Of a stretch of DNA of 64,000 nt, positions 53,895-64,000 are shown piece by piece; position 1 is the stretch's first letter, and each line of letters starts with the position of its first letter. The position numbers were made by a program, and so were the translations under genes. The notes beneath the pieces are model-generated. The model was not told where the DNA came from. It saw nothing but the letters and a program-made list of their open reading frames with translations, and searched no databases. Source of the DNA: Acidobacteriota bacterium (GTDB taxonomy: Bacteria > Acidobacteriota > Terriglobia > Acidiferrales > UBA7541); contig QHYH01000092.1 in NCBI GenBank assembly GCA_003223215.1, positions 39,799-103,798 of the forward strand, read 5' to 3'.

Positions 53895-56800
53895 TCAAAA
53901 CATCAATTTCAGAGCAAACTGGATCTGGCGCGCGGAGCCGAAGTCGCCGGTTGGAAAGCGCGTGCTCTGAATCACGCCAAACGACGCGCTGGTAACGGTC
54001 AGAACCGGGTTGCCAAAGTTCGGATGGTTTAAGACATCGAACATCTCCGACCGGAACTGCAGATTGAATCTTTCGCCGAACTTCGTGTTCTTGGTTATGG
54101 AGAAGTCGGTGTTGAGGAAGCCCGGTCCGGTGATCGCATCGCGTCCCAGGTTGCCGGGGTGGCACACACCGGCGACGCAAGGCGAAACAAACAGAGCCTG
54201 GTTGGCGAACCATTGTGCTGGACTTCCCGTGGTTTGGCTCGGTCCAGTAATGTCCGGGCGGACGGTCAAGGAGATGCCCGGACCGGGCCCGATGGCCAGC
54301 GTGGGCGTAATCGGGCTTCCGGTTTGTACCTGCTGCGTGACTCCGAACTGCCAGCCGGAGATGAGCCTGGGCTTGTTGGACTTGAAGGGCAGTTCGTAGA
54401 AGCCACTGAGAACGAAGCGGTGGCGGACGTCAAACTCGGAAGGTCCGTAATCGCCCCGCGGATTGTAGGCATTTTGGATGAAGAGGCTCTCTCCCGTTGA
54501 CAGGGAGTTGTAATCCAGCGATTTGGAAAACGTATAGGAACCCTGGAACTGCAGGCCGTGAGAGAAGTGCTTGTTGACGGTGGCCCACACTGCGTTGTAG
54601 TTGGAGTTCCCCCCGCTGTTTACCTGACCTCCGCCACTGAAATTGCCAAGCGGGCAGACTGGATTGGGCGGGGCGCATTGCGCGGGCAGCACCGGGCTTG
54701 TCTGCGGAAGCGTGGGAAACGGGCGAGTGGACGCATAGACGCCGCCGTTGACGAAAGGCTGATTGATGTTTTGTGAAAGTTGCAGGTGCGTGCCCTTTAC
54801 GCCCACATAAGCGACTTCGACGCCGAGATTGGAGCTGAGTTGCCGCTGAATGGTGAGGTTCCAGTCCTGAACATAACTATTGTCGAAGTTCGGGTTGATC
54901 GCGAACGGCCCCAGACTGATACCAGTTCCGGGCGGGAAGGGATTTTCGAGCGTGATCGTGTTCGATGACGAACCGAGGTTGACAGGCACGGCAAACAAAG
55001 GATTGGAACTGAGTCCGGTGAGGATGTTGGTGGTCGGGGCCTGGGTCATGATCGCATAAGCAGCACGGATGGAAGTCTTGCCGCTCTTGAAGGGATCCCA
55101 GGCGAAGCCGACACGGGGCTGGAAATTCTTGTTGTTCGTGTGATACGGCTGAGCGGCAGAGACCAAAGTGCCGCTGGCAGCGTCGAAGTTGGTGAAGCGG
55201 TCTCGCGACTCCGATGGTGTGGAGTTCCAAGCATAACGGAAGCCGACGTTCAAGGTGAAGTTCCGCGCCAATTTGAAGCTGTCCTGGGCGAAGGCGTCAT
55301 AGGCGGGCTGCAGAATCTTGTTGCTCCCAGAACCGAGCAGAACCGTGAAGACGTTGCCTTTGTCCGCCAGGAAGTTCGCCATGGTTGTGTAAGTGAAGCT
55401 TCCGATGTTTTCCGCAATGTTGTTGTTATAGGCGCGCCGGATTTCTCCGCCAAAGGCGAAGGTGTGCCGGCCCTTGAGCCAGCTCAGCGTGTCATTCAAA
55501 ACCGCCGTGGTGTCGCCACGGCCTTGCGGCTCACCGGTTGGCCCACCGAAGCCCAAAGTGCCTGCAACGTTGATAAACGGCAAGCCGCTGGCGACCGGGG
55601 AACCCGCCGGCATGCCGATATTGAATTTCGCGGGGTCGAAGAAGCCGTTGGGAGTGAAAGTCAGGTGAATACGGTTGAAGCCGAGGCGCACCGTGTTGGC
55701 GAGACTTGGTCCGAAGGTATGATCCTCGCTCAACGTGCCCAAATGCCGGAAACCGTCACGCGTGTCGCCAAAGCCGGGAATATTTGCGCCAATGGCGCCG
55801 CCGGCCGTGGGCTCCTCGCGAAGGTCCTTTTGAACCACGTAGTAGCCGTGGAGGCGGTCCTGAGCCCGAAGGTCGACGTCAAAGTCTGCCGATCCTTGGT
55901 TCAACGAGACGTTGGCAAGCGCACCACCCGTGAATCCTGTCCAGTCAGCCTGAGCGGCGGATGCGTCCGAGGTTCGATGGAAGTTAGCAGGGGGGAGAAG
56001 CGTGATAAGGCCAGCTACCGCAGGCGCGGTAACGGCCGCTATCTGGTTCTGGCTTGGTACCGTGCTGGTGACGGTCAAGCTCTGGTGCTGTCGCAAACCC
56101 TCATAGGCGAGAAAAACGAAAGCCTTGTTCTTTTTGAGGGGACCGCCAAAGGCGCCGCCAAACTCGTTGCGCTTGAACGGGGCCTGGGGGTTCGGCACGG
56201 TGTTAAAAAAGTTGCGCGCATCGAGAGCGTTGTTGCGAAGGAACTCAAAGGCTTCGCCGTGAAAATCGTTCGTTCCGGAGCGCGTGGCCATATTGACGAT
56301 GGCGCCGGAATTTCGTCCGTACTCCGCGGGAAAAGCGGAGTTATCGATCTTGAATTCCGCGAGCGTGCCGATGGGCGGCTGAAAAGTGATCTGGTTCTGT
56401 ACCGGATCGTTTAAATTGATGCCGTTGACCAACCAATTGGTCGTGTCCTCACGCTGGCCTGCGGTATTAATGCCGAAAGAGCCTTGGCCGCGGAGAGGAA
56501 AAGAAAGGAAACCATTGGCAGGCGGCGTGATGGTGCCGGGAGTCAGCAGACTGAGGTCGGTGAAATGACGGCCGTTCAGGGGTATGTCCTGCACGTATTT
56601 GTCGTTGATGACCTGCCCCATGCTGTTCGTGGCGGTGTCGAGGATCACCGCATCGGCGGTGATCTCGACAGTCACCGAGGTTTCTCCAATTCTCAGCTGG
56701 ACATTTCGAGTCACAGAAGTGGCGACGGGAAGATCGAGGTCGGTGACCAGCGCCTTTTGGAAGCCCGAAGCCGTCACTTCGATGTCGTAGACGCCAATCG

Positions 56801-57050
56801 GCAGGGAGGGGATTAGATAGGCCCCGGCGCTATCGGTCTGCGTGTTAAAGGAGACTCCCGTAGCCTTGTTGGTTACCGTGACCTTGGCATTGGGAACCGC
56901 GGCCCCGCTGGCGTCGGTGACAATGCCAGTCAGGCTGGCAGTGGATTGGGCTAGGGCAGGAATGGTTGCCGCACAAACAAGAATAAGCAAAACGAAAACG
57001 CAAAAGCACGCATCTCGAAACGATGACCTGGTTGCGACAGCTTTCATCAT
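53895..57050 (-). CDS. TonB-dependent outer-membrane receptor (Oar-like)
   Basis: This 1051-residue protein has a signal sequence (FVLLILVCAATIPALAQ), an N-terminal CarboxypepD_reg domain (SLTGIVTDASGAAVPNAKVTV ... SAGAYLIPSLPIG), a plug domain (TATNSMGQVINDKYVQDIPLNGRHF), and a long beta-barrel with repeated aromatic strands ending in ...LKLMF, a terminal Phe as in outer-membrane barrels. Members bind large ligands such as plant or microbial polysaccharides and import them using TonB energy. No TonB-box or cognate anti-sigma gene is nearby. Confidence 0.94.
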   Translation of the reverse strand: MMKAVATRSSFRDACFCVFVLLILVCAATIPALAQSTASLTGIVTDASGAAVPNAKVTVTNKATGVSFNTQTDSAGAYLIPSLPIGVYDIEVTASGFQKALVTDLDLPVATSVTRNVQLRIGETSVTVEITADAVILDTATNSMGQVINDKYVQDIPLNGRHFTDLSLLTPGTITPPANGFLSFPLRGQGSFGINTAGQREDTTNWLVNGINLNDPVQNQITFQPPIGTLAEFKIDNSAFPAEYGRNSGAIVNMATRSGTNDFHGEAFEFLRNNALDARNFFNTVPNPQAPFKRNEFGGAFGGPLKKNKAFVFLAYEGLRQHQSLTVTSTVPSQNQIAAVTAPAVAGLITLLPPANFHRTSDASAAQADWTGFTGGALANVSLNQGSADFDVDLRAQDRLHGYYVVQKDLREEPTAGGAIGANIPGFGDTRDGFRHLGTLSEDHTFGPSLANTVRLGFNRIHLTFTPNGFFDPAKFNIGMPAGSPVASGLPFINVAGTLGFGGPTGEPQGRGDTTAVLNDTLSWLKGRHTFAFGGEIRRAYNNNIAENIGSFTYTTMANFLADKGNVFTVLLGSGSNKILQPAYDAFAQDSFKLARNFTLNVGFRYAWNSTPSESRDRFTNFDAASGTLVSAAQPYHTNNKNFQPRVGFAWDPFKSGKTSIRAAYAIMTQAPTTNILTGLSSNPLFAVPVNLGSSSNTITLENPFPPGTGISLGPFAINPNFDNSYVQDWNLTIQRQLSSNLGVEVAYVGVKGTHLQLSQNINQPFVNGGVYASTRPFPTLPQTSPVLPAQCAPPNPVCPLGNFSGGGQVNSGGNSNYNAVWATVNKHFSHGLQFQGSYTFSKSLDYNSLSTGESLFIQNAYNPRGDYGPSEFDVRHRFVLSGFYELPFKSNKPRLISGWQFGVTQQVQTGSPITPTLAIGPGPGISLTVRPDITGPSQTTGSPAQWFANQALFVSPCVAGVCHPGNLGRDAITGPGFLNTDFSITKNTKFGERFNLQFRSEMFDVLNHPNFGNPVLTVTSASFGVIQSTRFPTGDFGSARQIQFALKLMF

Positions 57051-57421
57051 GCTGTTCCTCCTGGAGTCGAAGAAGGTTTGGACTTTCTCTCAGCCGTTTC
57101 CGCGGTTTGCTGGGAGAAGCGCGCCCGCGGAACAAGCGCGGTTTCATGAAAAACTGAAAATTTAGGGGATCGAGGCCCTGCCCCAACACGGCCCAGAGCG
57201 AAGCGGGCAATCGGAATGCCACAGACGGTATAGGATCGAGGTTCGGAGAAACATCCTCATATCAACAATTTATAGAGTTTGAGCAGATTCCCGGCTCTTG
57301 AGATGTGCTCCGATCTCCAAGAATCAGTAGGCTCCTACGAAATACGGAAGGCAGGGTGCGGCTGTGCGCCTCGCATTAAAGGCAACCCCAAGTGCAGGGA
57401 AGCTGCCGCTGACAACGCGAT
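57051..57421 (-). other. Upstream region of the TonB receptor
   Basis: About 370 bases with no supported gene. A minus-strand TATAAA (about 57276-57271) could be a -10, but its -35 is poor. Confidence 0.45.
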
Positions 57422-58600
57422 CTATTTCGGGCAGGAGGAGGGAAGGAGTAGTACTTGGCCTTCCTGGAGGACGTTCTCGTCTCGCAGATCCGGATTGGCG
57501 TGAGCGATGCAGGACCAGGCAATGCCGTGGCCGAGTTGGGTTTGCGCAATGGTCCAGAGCGTGTCGCCGTGCCGGACCGTGTACTTCGTTACTGCGAGCG
57601 AAGGAGCCAGAGAAGCCGGCACGACAATCTGCGAACCGACCTCGAGGAGCTCGGGATTACGGAGGCCGGGATTCAGTGTCAGGAGTTCTTGCCAGCGGTG
57701 TCCATCGCCAAGGCACGAAGCGGCAAGCTTCCAGAGAGAGTCGCCGGGTTTGACCGTGACGATCGTCAGCTTACCCGAGCTTCGCAGTGACGGTGCGATG
57801 CGCGCCGCTGGCTGTGTGGCAAGCGCGCTGGGGGCGTCCGGCGCGGGGAAGATAGCAGGAGGTGCAGGAGCAAACCCGCGCGGAGCAACAGGAGGCGCAG
57901 GCAGCGCGCGCGGCCGTTCGAAGGGGGACCGCTTGACGAACGGCCGCCACGGAGCGACCACTCGCGGAGCAGGTACAACGACCGTGGGAGGAGCCACGGT
58001 CACAGACGGAAGTAAGGGCTGGGTCGGCGGCTTGGGCGAGGCGAGCACGGGAGCGTCCGCGAAGGGAAGAGGAAATTCCGCGGAGCGCTGCAGTTGTTGT
58101 GATTCCTTTTCTCTGCGAAGGCGCCGCGCGATCTCGCCGAGCGGGACGTCGGCGGAATTTGCGGAAGGCGAAGCGGCATGGGCGTTTTGTGCGACGGTTG
58201 TGCCGCTCGCACCGTGTTGCAACTTTGCTGGGCCGGCAGGGGCAGCCGGCTGCTGATTTTTGCGGGCTTCGAACTCGGCGTGATCTTCCGGCGTAAGAAT
58301 TTGCTCACGCTTCAGCTCTTCGCTGGTGTAAACGTGCCTGGTTTTTTTCTGCTGGTTTTGCCTGCGTGTGCGTTCCTGCCGTGCGACTTCCGCAACGCTT
58401 TGCTCCGGGTCTTGCGTCTGGGTTTGCGCTTGATTTTGGTTTTGTTGTGTTTGCTCTTGGGCGTGGCACTGCATGGCGGCCGCCAGTGCGACCGAAAAGG
58501 CCAGCAGAACGGACACACAACTACGAAGAGAGCCGCAAGGGAACTTCGCGGCAGTCAAGTGGCTGACCCGGGCTGGGGCGTCAAGATCAGGACTTGCCAT
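57422..58600 (-). CDS. Exported LysM-domain protein
   Basis: This 392-residue protein has an N-terminal hydrophobic segment (SCVSVLLAFSVALAAAM), a Gln/Asn-rich and Pro/Ala-rich middle, and two C-terminal LysM domains (TVKPGDSLWKLAASCLG; TVRHGDTLWTIAQTQLG), which bind peptidoglycan. The exact start is uncertain (58600 or a later near-cognate codon), since no ribosome site is clear. It ends with TAG. Confidence 0.85.
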   Translation of the reverse strand: MASPDLDAPARVSHLTAAKFPCGSLRSCVSVLLAFSVALAAAMQCHAQEQTQQNQNQAQTQTQDPEQSVAEVARQERTRRQNQQKKTRHVYTSEELKREQILTPEDHAEFEARKNQQPAAPAGPAKLQHGASGTTVAQNAHAASPSANSADVPLGEIARRLRREKESQQLQRSAEFPLPFADAPVLASPKPPTQPLLPSVTVAPPTVVVPAPRVVAPWRPFVKRSPFERPRALPAPPVAPRGFAPAPPAIFPAPDAPSALATQPAARIAPSLRSSGKLTIVTVKPGDSLWKLAASCLGDGHRWQELLTLNPGLRNPELLEVGSQIVVPASLAPSLAVTKYTVRHGDTLWTIAQTQLGHGIAWSCIAHANPDLRDENVLQEGQVLLLPSSCPK

Positions 58601-58877
58601 GCAAAATCGACCGATGACGGGGACAACGCCTAGGACAACAGTATACCCAAAAAGGCCGTTCCAGAAAACAACAACTTTTTCCAGGTTTTCCAGAGAAGCA
58701 CGGTCGCTAGGAGCGGTATCGACCGAGGGGCCGGCGCGACCATGTGCGGCCGGTCGAGGAATCCGAGTTCCAGAGTGAGTTGGAACCTTCCGGTTCTGGG
58801 CGCCGTGAATCGAGATCGCTCGTCGGGATGGAGCGTTCCGAGCTGTGCCAGGAAAGGCGTGCGAAACGAGCTTGATC

Positions 58878-59979
58878 ATGAACCTGGACGTGCGCGTGAA
58901 AAGCGCGGCATGGCTCGGCGCGATGTTGGTTTTCTTGGCAGGAGTGGCGGGTCAGGACAAAGCGCAGGACCGGAGAAAGTTTTTGGATCCGTCAACGCCG
59001 GTGAGCGGCGATCCGCGGCGCATCCCGGTGAAGCCGGGACCAAGCGGACCGGACCGCGTTCTGGTTGACGGGACGGAGGCGGCCGCGCATCGAGCCACGC
59101 TGGTCATCGCGCGCAACAGAATTTTCAAGATTTTCCCGGCCTCGTCGACCGCATGGCCGCGAACGCCGAAGTAGCGGACGTTGCGGGCAAAACCATTCTT
59201 CCGGGACTCGTCGATCTGCACACGCACCTGACCTATCCGTTGACGGAAGGCGATGTGCAGCAGGCTCCGAGCGAAGCCGACGCGACGCTGCGCGTCGTCG
59301 AAAAGCTCCGCTACTTTTTCGAGAGCGGAATTACCGGCGTGCGCGACGTCGGTTCGCAGGGCGACGTCACCTTTCGCTTGAAAGAGTGGGTGCGTGAGGA
59401 CCGGCTTGCATCGAGCGGGCGGTGGAAGCTGGAGCGGACCACCGTCGAGCATCTCATGCCGAGGACGGATGAGACGATTCAGTTTATGGCCAAGAAAGGT
59501 GTCGCCGCCGACACGACGCTGATTCCGTATGAAATTATCTTTGACGAGTGGGGTGGCTAATTTGGCTGGACTTCGCGTCGGTTCACGTTTTCAAACGAAG
59601 CCAATCTGGAGATGCTAAAGAAATTGCGGAGGGCAGGAATCAAGTGCGGAGTGGGAACAGAATTGGATGGTATCGCTACCTGCCCGGGCCGTACATTCGC
59701 GAGTTGAAGAACTTCGTGGCTGCCGGGTGGAGCGTCCGAGAAGCTTTGGTAGCGGCGACCAAGACGAATGCGGAGATTCTGGACATGGACGATCGCTTGG
59801 GCACGCTCGCTCCGGGCAAGCTTGCCGATGTGCTGGTGGTCGACGGCCGGCTCGATGAGAACTTGGACGAACTAAGCGGGCTGGACTTGGTGATCCGCGA
59901 TGGCTACACGGTGGTCGAAGGAGGAAAGGTGACGATTCCGAGGCACCTGGTGACCCCGCAACCGAAAAAAGCCCAATGA
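58878..59979 (+). pseudogene. Decayed amidohydrolase
   Basis: A signal sequence and N-terminal strand (RVLVDGTEAAAHRATLVIARNR) run into a frameshift near 59140. The next frame holds the metal motif LPGLVDLHTHL and DVGSQGD, then a stretch corresponding to the late EHLMPRTDETIQFM region follows directly. About 100 residues with the carboxylated Lys and further His ligands are therefore missing. A TAA follows at 59558-59560, the same frame continues with a recognisable ANLEMLKKLRRAGIK segment, and a second shift near 59670 leads to the closing GTLAPGKLADVLVVDG. Four lesions make function very unlikely. An intact relative lies at 49.9-51.2 kb, but the two are not close enough to call duplicates by eye. 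Confidence 0.85.
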
Positions 59980-60146
59980 GGAGGCCGGGTGCAAGGGCCC
60001 GTCGATCAGCAAGATACGGCCCAGGTGAGGCTGCCTTTTACCTCCCTCATGCGTGACCGGTTAACCGTATTCGATGGCTTGCCGGGGCCCTTTTCGTAAA
60101 CGAAAGATTTTAAGGGTTTTTTCCCACAGGACCTGCAAATTGCTAT
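59980..60146. other. Spacer before the str operon promoter
   Basis: No gene is supported in these 167 bases. A short AT-rich run (GAAAGATTTTAAGGGTTTTTTC, about 60101-60122) might help terminate upstream transcription or act as an UP-like element, but neither is clear. Confidence 0.4.
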
Positions 60147-60175
60147 TTGACACAGCACGTCCGCTTCCTTATACT
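60147..60175 (+). promoter_or_regulatory. Consensus sigma-70 promoter of the str operon
   Basis: TTGACA (60147-60152) and TATACT (60170-60175) are spaced by 17 bases, an almost perfect housekeeping promoter. Transcript start is expected near 60182, leaving a leader of about 350 bases before rpsL. Confidence 0.85.
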
Positions 60176-60533
60176 CTCTTGTTTGTCAGGGAGGTAACTA
60201 ACCTGAGTGGGGCGGCTCCGGAAATTTTGGAGCCGTTGAGTTGGAAGGGCATTATCTTCGGTCCCGGAACAAGCAAGACGGAATGGGAGCGAAGAGCGGC
60301 CGGAATGGGGCGCCAGCCCCGCAAAGCCGAGTAAGCCTCTCCGAACTGATACCAAGAGAATAGCTCTGCCTCTTGGAGTGCGTACGGAGTTTCTTGCTGG
60401 TTGTCCTCCGGATTCGCAGCAGACCTTTCAGCAACAGGGCACGCTCTCGCGCAGTTTTGTCCGCGCGCCTGGCGGGGGCGCGAAGTGTCCCGCGCGATAG
60501 TCTGGCTGCGGTGTGGCCGAAAGAGGGAAGACT
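60176..60533 (+). promoter_or_regulatory. Long structured leader of rpsL
   Basis: CGGCTCC (60213-60219) pairs with GGAGCCG (60229-60235), and GGGGC-GCCA-GCCCC near 60306 forms another hairpin. There is no credible coding frame. The length suggests RNA-level control; no known riboswitch is recognised. Confidence 0.5.
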
Positions 60534-60920
<387 letters not shown>

Positions 60921-60959
60921 CGGTTTCGCGAAGAGGACTTGAAGGAGCGATAGAGAGCG

Positions 60960-61430
60960 ATGCCACGCAAAGGATTAGTTTCGCGGAGAGTCCAGGCGAC
61001 CGACCCGGTTTACGGCAACGACCTGGTGGAAAAGTTTATCTGCTCGATGATGTGGGATGGCAAGAAGAGCACGGCGCAGCGTGTGTTTTACGGCGCGATG
61101 GACCAGGTGGCGAAAAAGACCAGCGACGATGCGTTGAAGATTTTCAAGAAGGCCGTCGAGAACGTGAAGCCGGTGCTGGAAGTGAAGACGCGGCGCGTGG
61201 GCGGCGCGAACTATCAGGTTCCGGTGGAAGTAAACCCTTTTCGCAGGCAGTCGCTGGCCATTCGCTGGCTGCTGCAGTATTCGCGGGAACGCGCGGGCAA
61301 GACGATGGTGGGCAAGCTGGCCGATGAACTGATCGACGCAGCCAATGCGCGCGGCGGAGCCATCAAGAAGAAGGAAGATGTGCATCGCATGGCGGAAGCC
61401 AACAAGGCGTTCGCCCACTATCGCTGGTAA
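60960..61430 (+). CDS. rpsG: 30S ribosomal protein S7
   Basis: This 156-residue protein starts [10 protein letters not shown] and shows S7 motifs ([64 protein letters not shown]). Typical size. It lies 39 bases after rpsL and 29 before fusA. Confidence 0.98.
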   Translation: MPRKGLVSRRVQATDPVYGNDLVEKFICSMMWDGKKSTAQRVFYGAMDQVAKKTSDDALKIFKKAVENVKPVLEVKTRRVGGANYQVPVEVNPFRRQSLAIRWLLQYSRERAGKTMVGKLADELIDAANARGGAIKKKEDVHRMAEANKAFAHYRW

Positions 61431-61459
61431 GGAAAAAGGAAACAAGGATTGGTGCCATC

Positions 61460-63766
61460 GTGAGCGAAGCAGTTGCAATCCGGCCCGGAGACAAAAAGGC
61501 TGCGGGGAGCATGGGACGAGCATTCAAACTCGAGGACACCCGGAACATCGGGATCATGGCGCACATCGATGCCGGAAAGACCACCTCGACCGAGCGCATC
61601 CTTTATTACACGGGTGTGACTTACAAGATCGGTTCGGTCGACGAAGGCACGGCCACCATGGATTGGATGGAGCAGGAGCGCGAGCGCGGCATCACCATTA
61701 CCAGCGCCGCGACCACCGCGGCGTGGGATCGCTCCGGCAAGAAATACCGCGTCAATATTATTGACACGCCGGGCCACGTGGACTTCACCGTCGAAGTGGA
61801 GCGCTCGCTGCGCGTCTTGGACGGTGCCGTGGCGATTTTTGACTCGGTGGCGGGCGTACAGCCGCAGTCGGAAACGGTCTGGCGCCAGGCGGACAAGTAC
61901 CGCGTCCCGCGCCTCGCGGTCGTCAACAAGATGGACAAAATGGGCGCGGATTTCGACCACGTCATCCGCTCCATGCGGCAGCGCCTCGGAGCCCACCCCG
62001 TTCCCCTGCAGTTTCCCCTTGGCAGAGAAGACAACTTCATCGGGTGCATCGACTTCCTCGAACAGAAAGTGATTGTCTGGTTGGAAGAAACGCTGGGCGC
62101 GAAGTTTGAGGTCTTCGAGGTCGAGAAGCTCTGGGATGCGGCATTTGTCAGCTCGCGTCCCGATGTGGCTGCGGCCCTCAAGGGTTCCGCCATCGATAGG
62201 AAGTTTTACGAAGATCACCGCAACAAGGTGGTCGAATACGTCGCCGAACACGACGACGAGGTGCTCGACAAGTATTTGAACGAAGGCACGCTGTCGGTCG
62301 AGGAGATGCGCAAGTCCATTCGCAAGTCCACGCTGGCGATGAAAATCGTTCCCGTGCTTGCCGCGTCGGCTTTTAAGAACAAAGGCATTCAGCCGTTGCT
62401 CGACGCGGTTGTCGATTATCTCCCCTCGCCTGTCGATGTTCCCCCCGTGGAAGGAATCAACCCCGAAAATGACGAACCGATTCTGCGGCGCGCCGCCGAC
62501 GACCAGCCCTTTTCGGCGCTGGCGTTCAAAATCATGTCCGACCCCTTTGTGGGCCACGTGACCTATATCCGCGCGTATTCCGGCATGCTGAAGGCCGGCA
62601 GCTACATTTACAACTCGACCAAGGGCAGCCGCGAACGCATCGGGCGACTGTTGCAAATGCACGCCAACAAGCGCGAAGAGATTGACGTGGTGTACGCCGG
62701 TGACATTTGCGCTTGCGTCGGGTTGAAGAGCGTTACCACCGGCGACACGCTGTGCGACGAAAACAAGCAGATCATCCTTGAAGCCATCGATTTCCCCGCC
62801 CCGGTTATTTCCGTAGCCGTTGAACCAAAAACGAAAGCGGACCAGGACAAGATGGGCCAGGCGCTGGCCCGGCTCTCGCAGGAAGATCCGACGTTCCGCG
62901 TGCACACCGACACGGAAACCGCGCAGACGCTGATCTCCGGCATGGGCGAATTGCACCTGGAAATCATCGTCGACCGCATGAAGCGCGAATTCAACGTAGA
63001 AGCGAACGTCGGCCGCCCGCAAGTGGCTTACCGCGAGACCATCCGCAAGAAGGCCGAAGCCGAAGGCAAGTACATCAAGCAGACCGGCGGGCGCGGCCAG
63101 TACGGCCATTGCAAACTCGAAGTGCATCCGCTGCCCAGTGCGGACCACGAAAACATGCACGAAATGTCTAGCGACGAGCTGGACGCGCTCGCAAAGTCTG
63201 TCGCCGGCGCGGGCGGCAAGTGGAAATTCGACAAGGAGCACCGCTTCCTGTTTGTGGACAAGATTTTTGGCGGCGCAATTCCCAAGGAATTCATTCCCCC
63301 GATCGAGGTGGGGATTCGCGAAGCCATGGATAGCGGTCCGCTCGCGGGCTTCATGATGGTGGACGTTGCCGCGGTGCTCGTCGACGGCAGCTATCACGAT
63401 GTCGACAGTTCGGAAATGGCGTTCAAGATTGCGGGTTCCATGGGCTTCAAGGAAGCCTGCGCGAGGGCCAAGCCGGTGCTGCTCGAACCGATCATGAAGG
63501 TGGAAGTGGTGGTTCCGGAAGAATACATGGCAGCGGTTTTTGGCGACTTAAACTCGCGCCGGGCGCAGATTCAAGGTTCGGAAGTGCGCGCGGGCAGCCA
63601 TGTGATTCGTGTGCAGGTTCCGCTGGCGGAAATGTTCGGCTACGCCACGGATTTGCGCAGCCGCACACAAGGCCGCGGGAATTTCACCATGCATTTTTCG
63701 CATTACGCGGAAGTGCCGGGCGGCCTTGGCGAGGAGATTATCGGGAAGGTGCGCGGCAAGAAGTAG
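61460..63766 (+). CDS. fusA: Elongation factor G
   Basis: This 768-residue translational GTPase has [17 protein letters not shown] and NKMDK. It is longer than the usual about 700 residues for two visible reasons: an N-terminal extension of some 18 residues before the G domain, and an insertion of about 27-30 residues in domain IV at about residues 560-590, after [12 protein letters not shown]. Start is GTG 61460; an ATG at 61511 would give the shorter normal N terminus. Stop is TAG. Confidence 0.96.
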   Translation: MSEAVAIRPGDKKAAGSMGRAFKLEDTRNIGIMAHIDAGKTTSTERILYYTGVTYKIGSVDEGTATMDWMEQERERGITITSAATTAAWDRSGKKYRVNIIDTPGHVDFTVEVERSLRVLDGAVAIFDSVAGVQPQSETVWRQADKYRVPRLAVVNKMDKMGADFDHVIRSMRQRLGAHPVPLQFPLGREDNFIGCIDFLEQKVIVWLEETLGAKFEVFEVEKLWDAAFVSSRPDVAAALKGSAIDRKFYEDHRNKVVEYVAEHDDEVLDKYLNEGTLSVEEMRKSIRKSTLAMKIVPVLAASAFKNKGIQPLLDAVVDYLPSPVDVPPVEGINPENDEPILRRAADDQPFSALAFKIMSDPFVGHVTYIRAYSGMLKAGSYIYNSTKGSRERIGRLLQMHANKREEIDVVYAGDICACVGLKSVTTGDTLCDENKQIILEAIDFPAPVISVAVEPKTKADQDKMGQALARLSQEDPTFRVHTDTETAQTLISGMGELHLEIIVDRMKREFNVEANVGRPQVAYRETIRKKAEAEGKYIKQTGGRGQYGHCKLEVHPLPSADHENMHEMSSDELDALAKSVAGAGGKWKFDKEHRFLFVDKIFGGAIPKEFIPPIEVGIREAMDSGPLAGFMMVDVAAVLVDGSYHDVDSSEMAFKIAGSMGFKEACARAKPVLLEPIMKVEVVVPEEYMAAVFGDLNSRRAQIQGSEVRAGSHVIRVQVPLAEMFGYATDLRSRTQGRGNFTMHFSHYAEVPGGLGEEIIGKVRGKK

Positions 63767-63811
63767 ATTCCGTAGATGACCGACGAATTCGACTGAGGAG
63801 CAGAAAACGAA

Positions 63812-64000
63812 ATGGCCAAGGAGAAATTCGAGCGCAGCAAGCCGCACGTGAACATCGGGACGATCGGGCACATCGATCATGGCAAGACCACTTTGACGGC
63901 GGCGATCACCAAAGTGCTCAGCAAGCATAACCCGAAGGTGCAGTTCCGGGCGTTTGACACCATTGACAACGCGCCGGAAGAGCGCGAGCGCGGGATCACC
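63812..64000 (+). CDS. tuf: Elongation factor Tu, N-terminal part (cut by window edge)
   Basis: The first 63 codons are present: [20 protein letters not shown], with [15 protein letters not shown], the EF-Tu G1 motif. GAGGAG precedes the ATG. The rest lies outside the window. Confidence 0.97.
   Translation, partial: MAKEKFERSKPHVNIGTIGHIDHGKTTLTAAITKVLSKHNPKVQFRAFDTIDNAPEERERGIT

Noticed and set aside
60074..60334. 86-codon frame in the rpsL leader
   Set aside because: It spans the consensus promoter and has no coding character.
61418..63397. Long minus-strand frame opposite fusA
   Set aside because: Shadow of a universally conserved gene on the plus strand.

Overview
The window looks like a chromosomal segment of an Acidobacteriota bacterium. 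The evidence is a PadR regulator next to an ADOP-type (acidobacterial duplicated orphan permease) MacB-like permease, a large Oar-like TonB receptor with an N-terminal carboxypeptidase-regulatory domain, a tricorn protease, DUF4097 proteins behind an ECF sigma/anti-sigma pair, and GC-rich coding sequence. Species cannot be read from the sequence. Genes are dense on both strands. No rRNA, tRNA, CRISPR array, transposase or prophage gene was seen.

Layout. 0.2-7.3 kb: a tricorn-like protease (minus), then a NtrY-like histidine kinase and a NtrC-like sigma-54 activator. 7.4-12.8 kb: a membrane-maintenance island with an XRE-type regulator behind a promoter carrying two ATTGCAAT palindromes, a YqiJ/NfeD-like membrane protein, a flotillin, a tiny membrane protein, PspA, a second small membrane protein and a polysaccharide deacetylase. 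12.8-15.8 kb: small conserved proteins, a glycine-zipper secreted protein and a ThiO-like oxidase. 16.1-21.9 kb: a translation cluster infC-rpmI-rplT-pheS-pheT-zapA. IF-3 almost certainly starts at an AUC codon, and pheS carries an in-frame TAG.

22-32 kb: aldo/keto reductase, exported methyltransferase, a minus-strand ECF sigma / HEAT-repeat anti-sigma / two DUF4097 operon, divergent from a pair of large exported paralogues, and a DinB-like protein. 32.2-37.8 kb: a complete formate dehydrogenase-N operon (fdnG-fdnH-fdnI-fdhE, minus strand). Its catalytic subunit uses UGA as selenocysteine, with a SECIS-like hairpin. 38.3-48 kb: a MacA-like adaptor with an ABC ATPase and two permeases, small exported or zinc-ribbon proteins, and PadR-ADOP. 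48-58.6 kb: FHA-GAF-SpoIIE phosphatase, amidohydrolase, class IV aminotransferase, MFS exporter, TonB receptor and LysM protein. 58.9-60 kb: a decayed amidohydrolase. 60.1-64 kb: the str operon rpsL-rpsG-fusA-tuf behind a consensus sigma-70 promoter, with tuf cut by the window edge.

The items most worth follow-up are the amber codon in pheS, the AUC start and leader of infC, the selenoprotein formate dehydrogenase, the XRE/NfeD/flotillin/PspA island, and the ECF-controlled DUF4097 operon facing an unrecognised pair of exported paralogues. Functions are inferred from family motifs read by eye; no database search was run.
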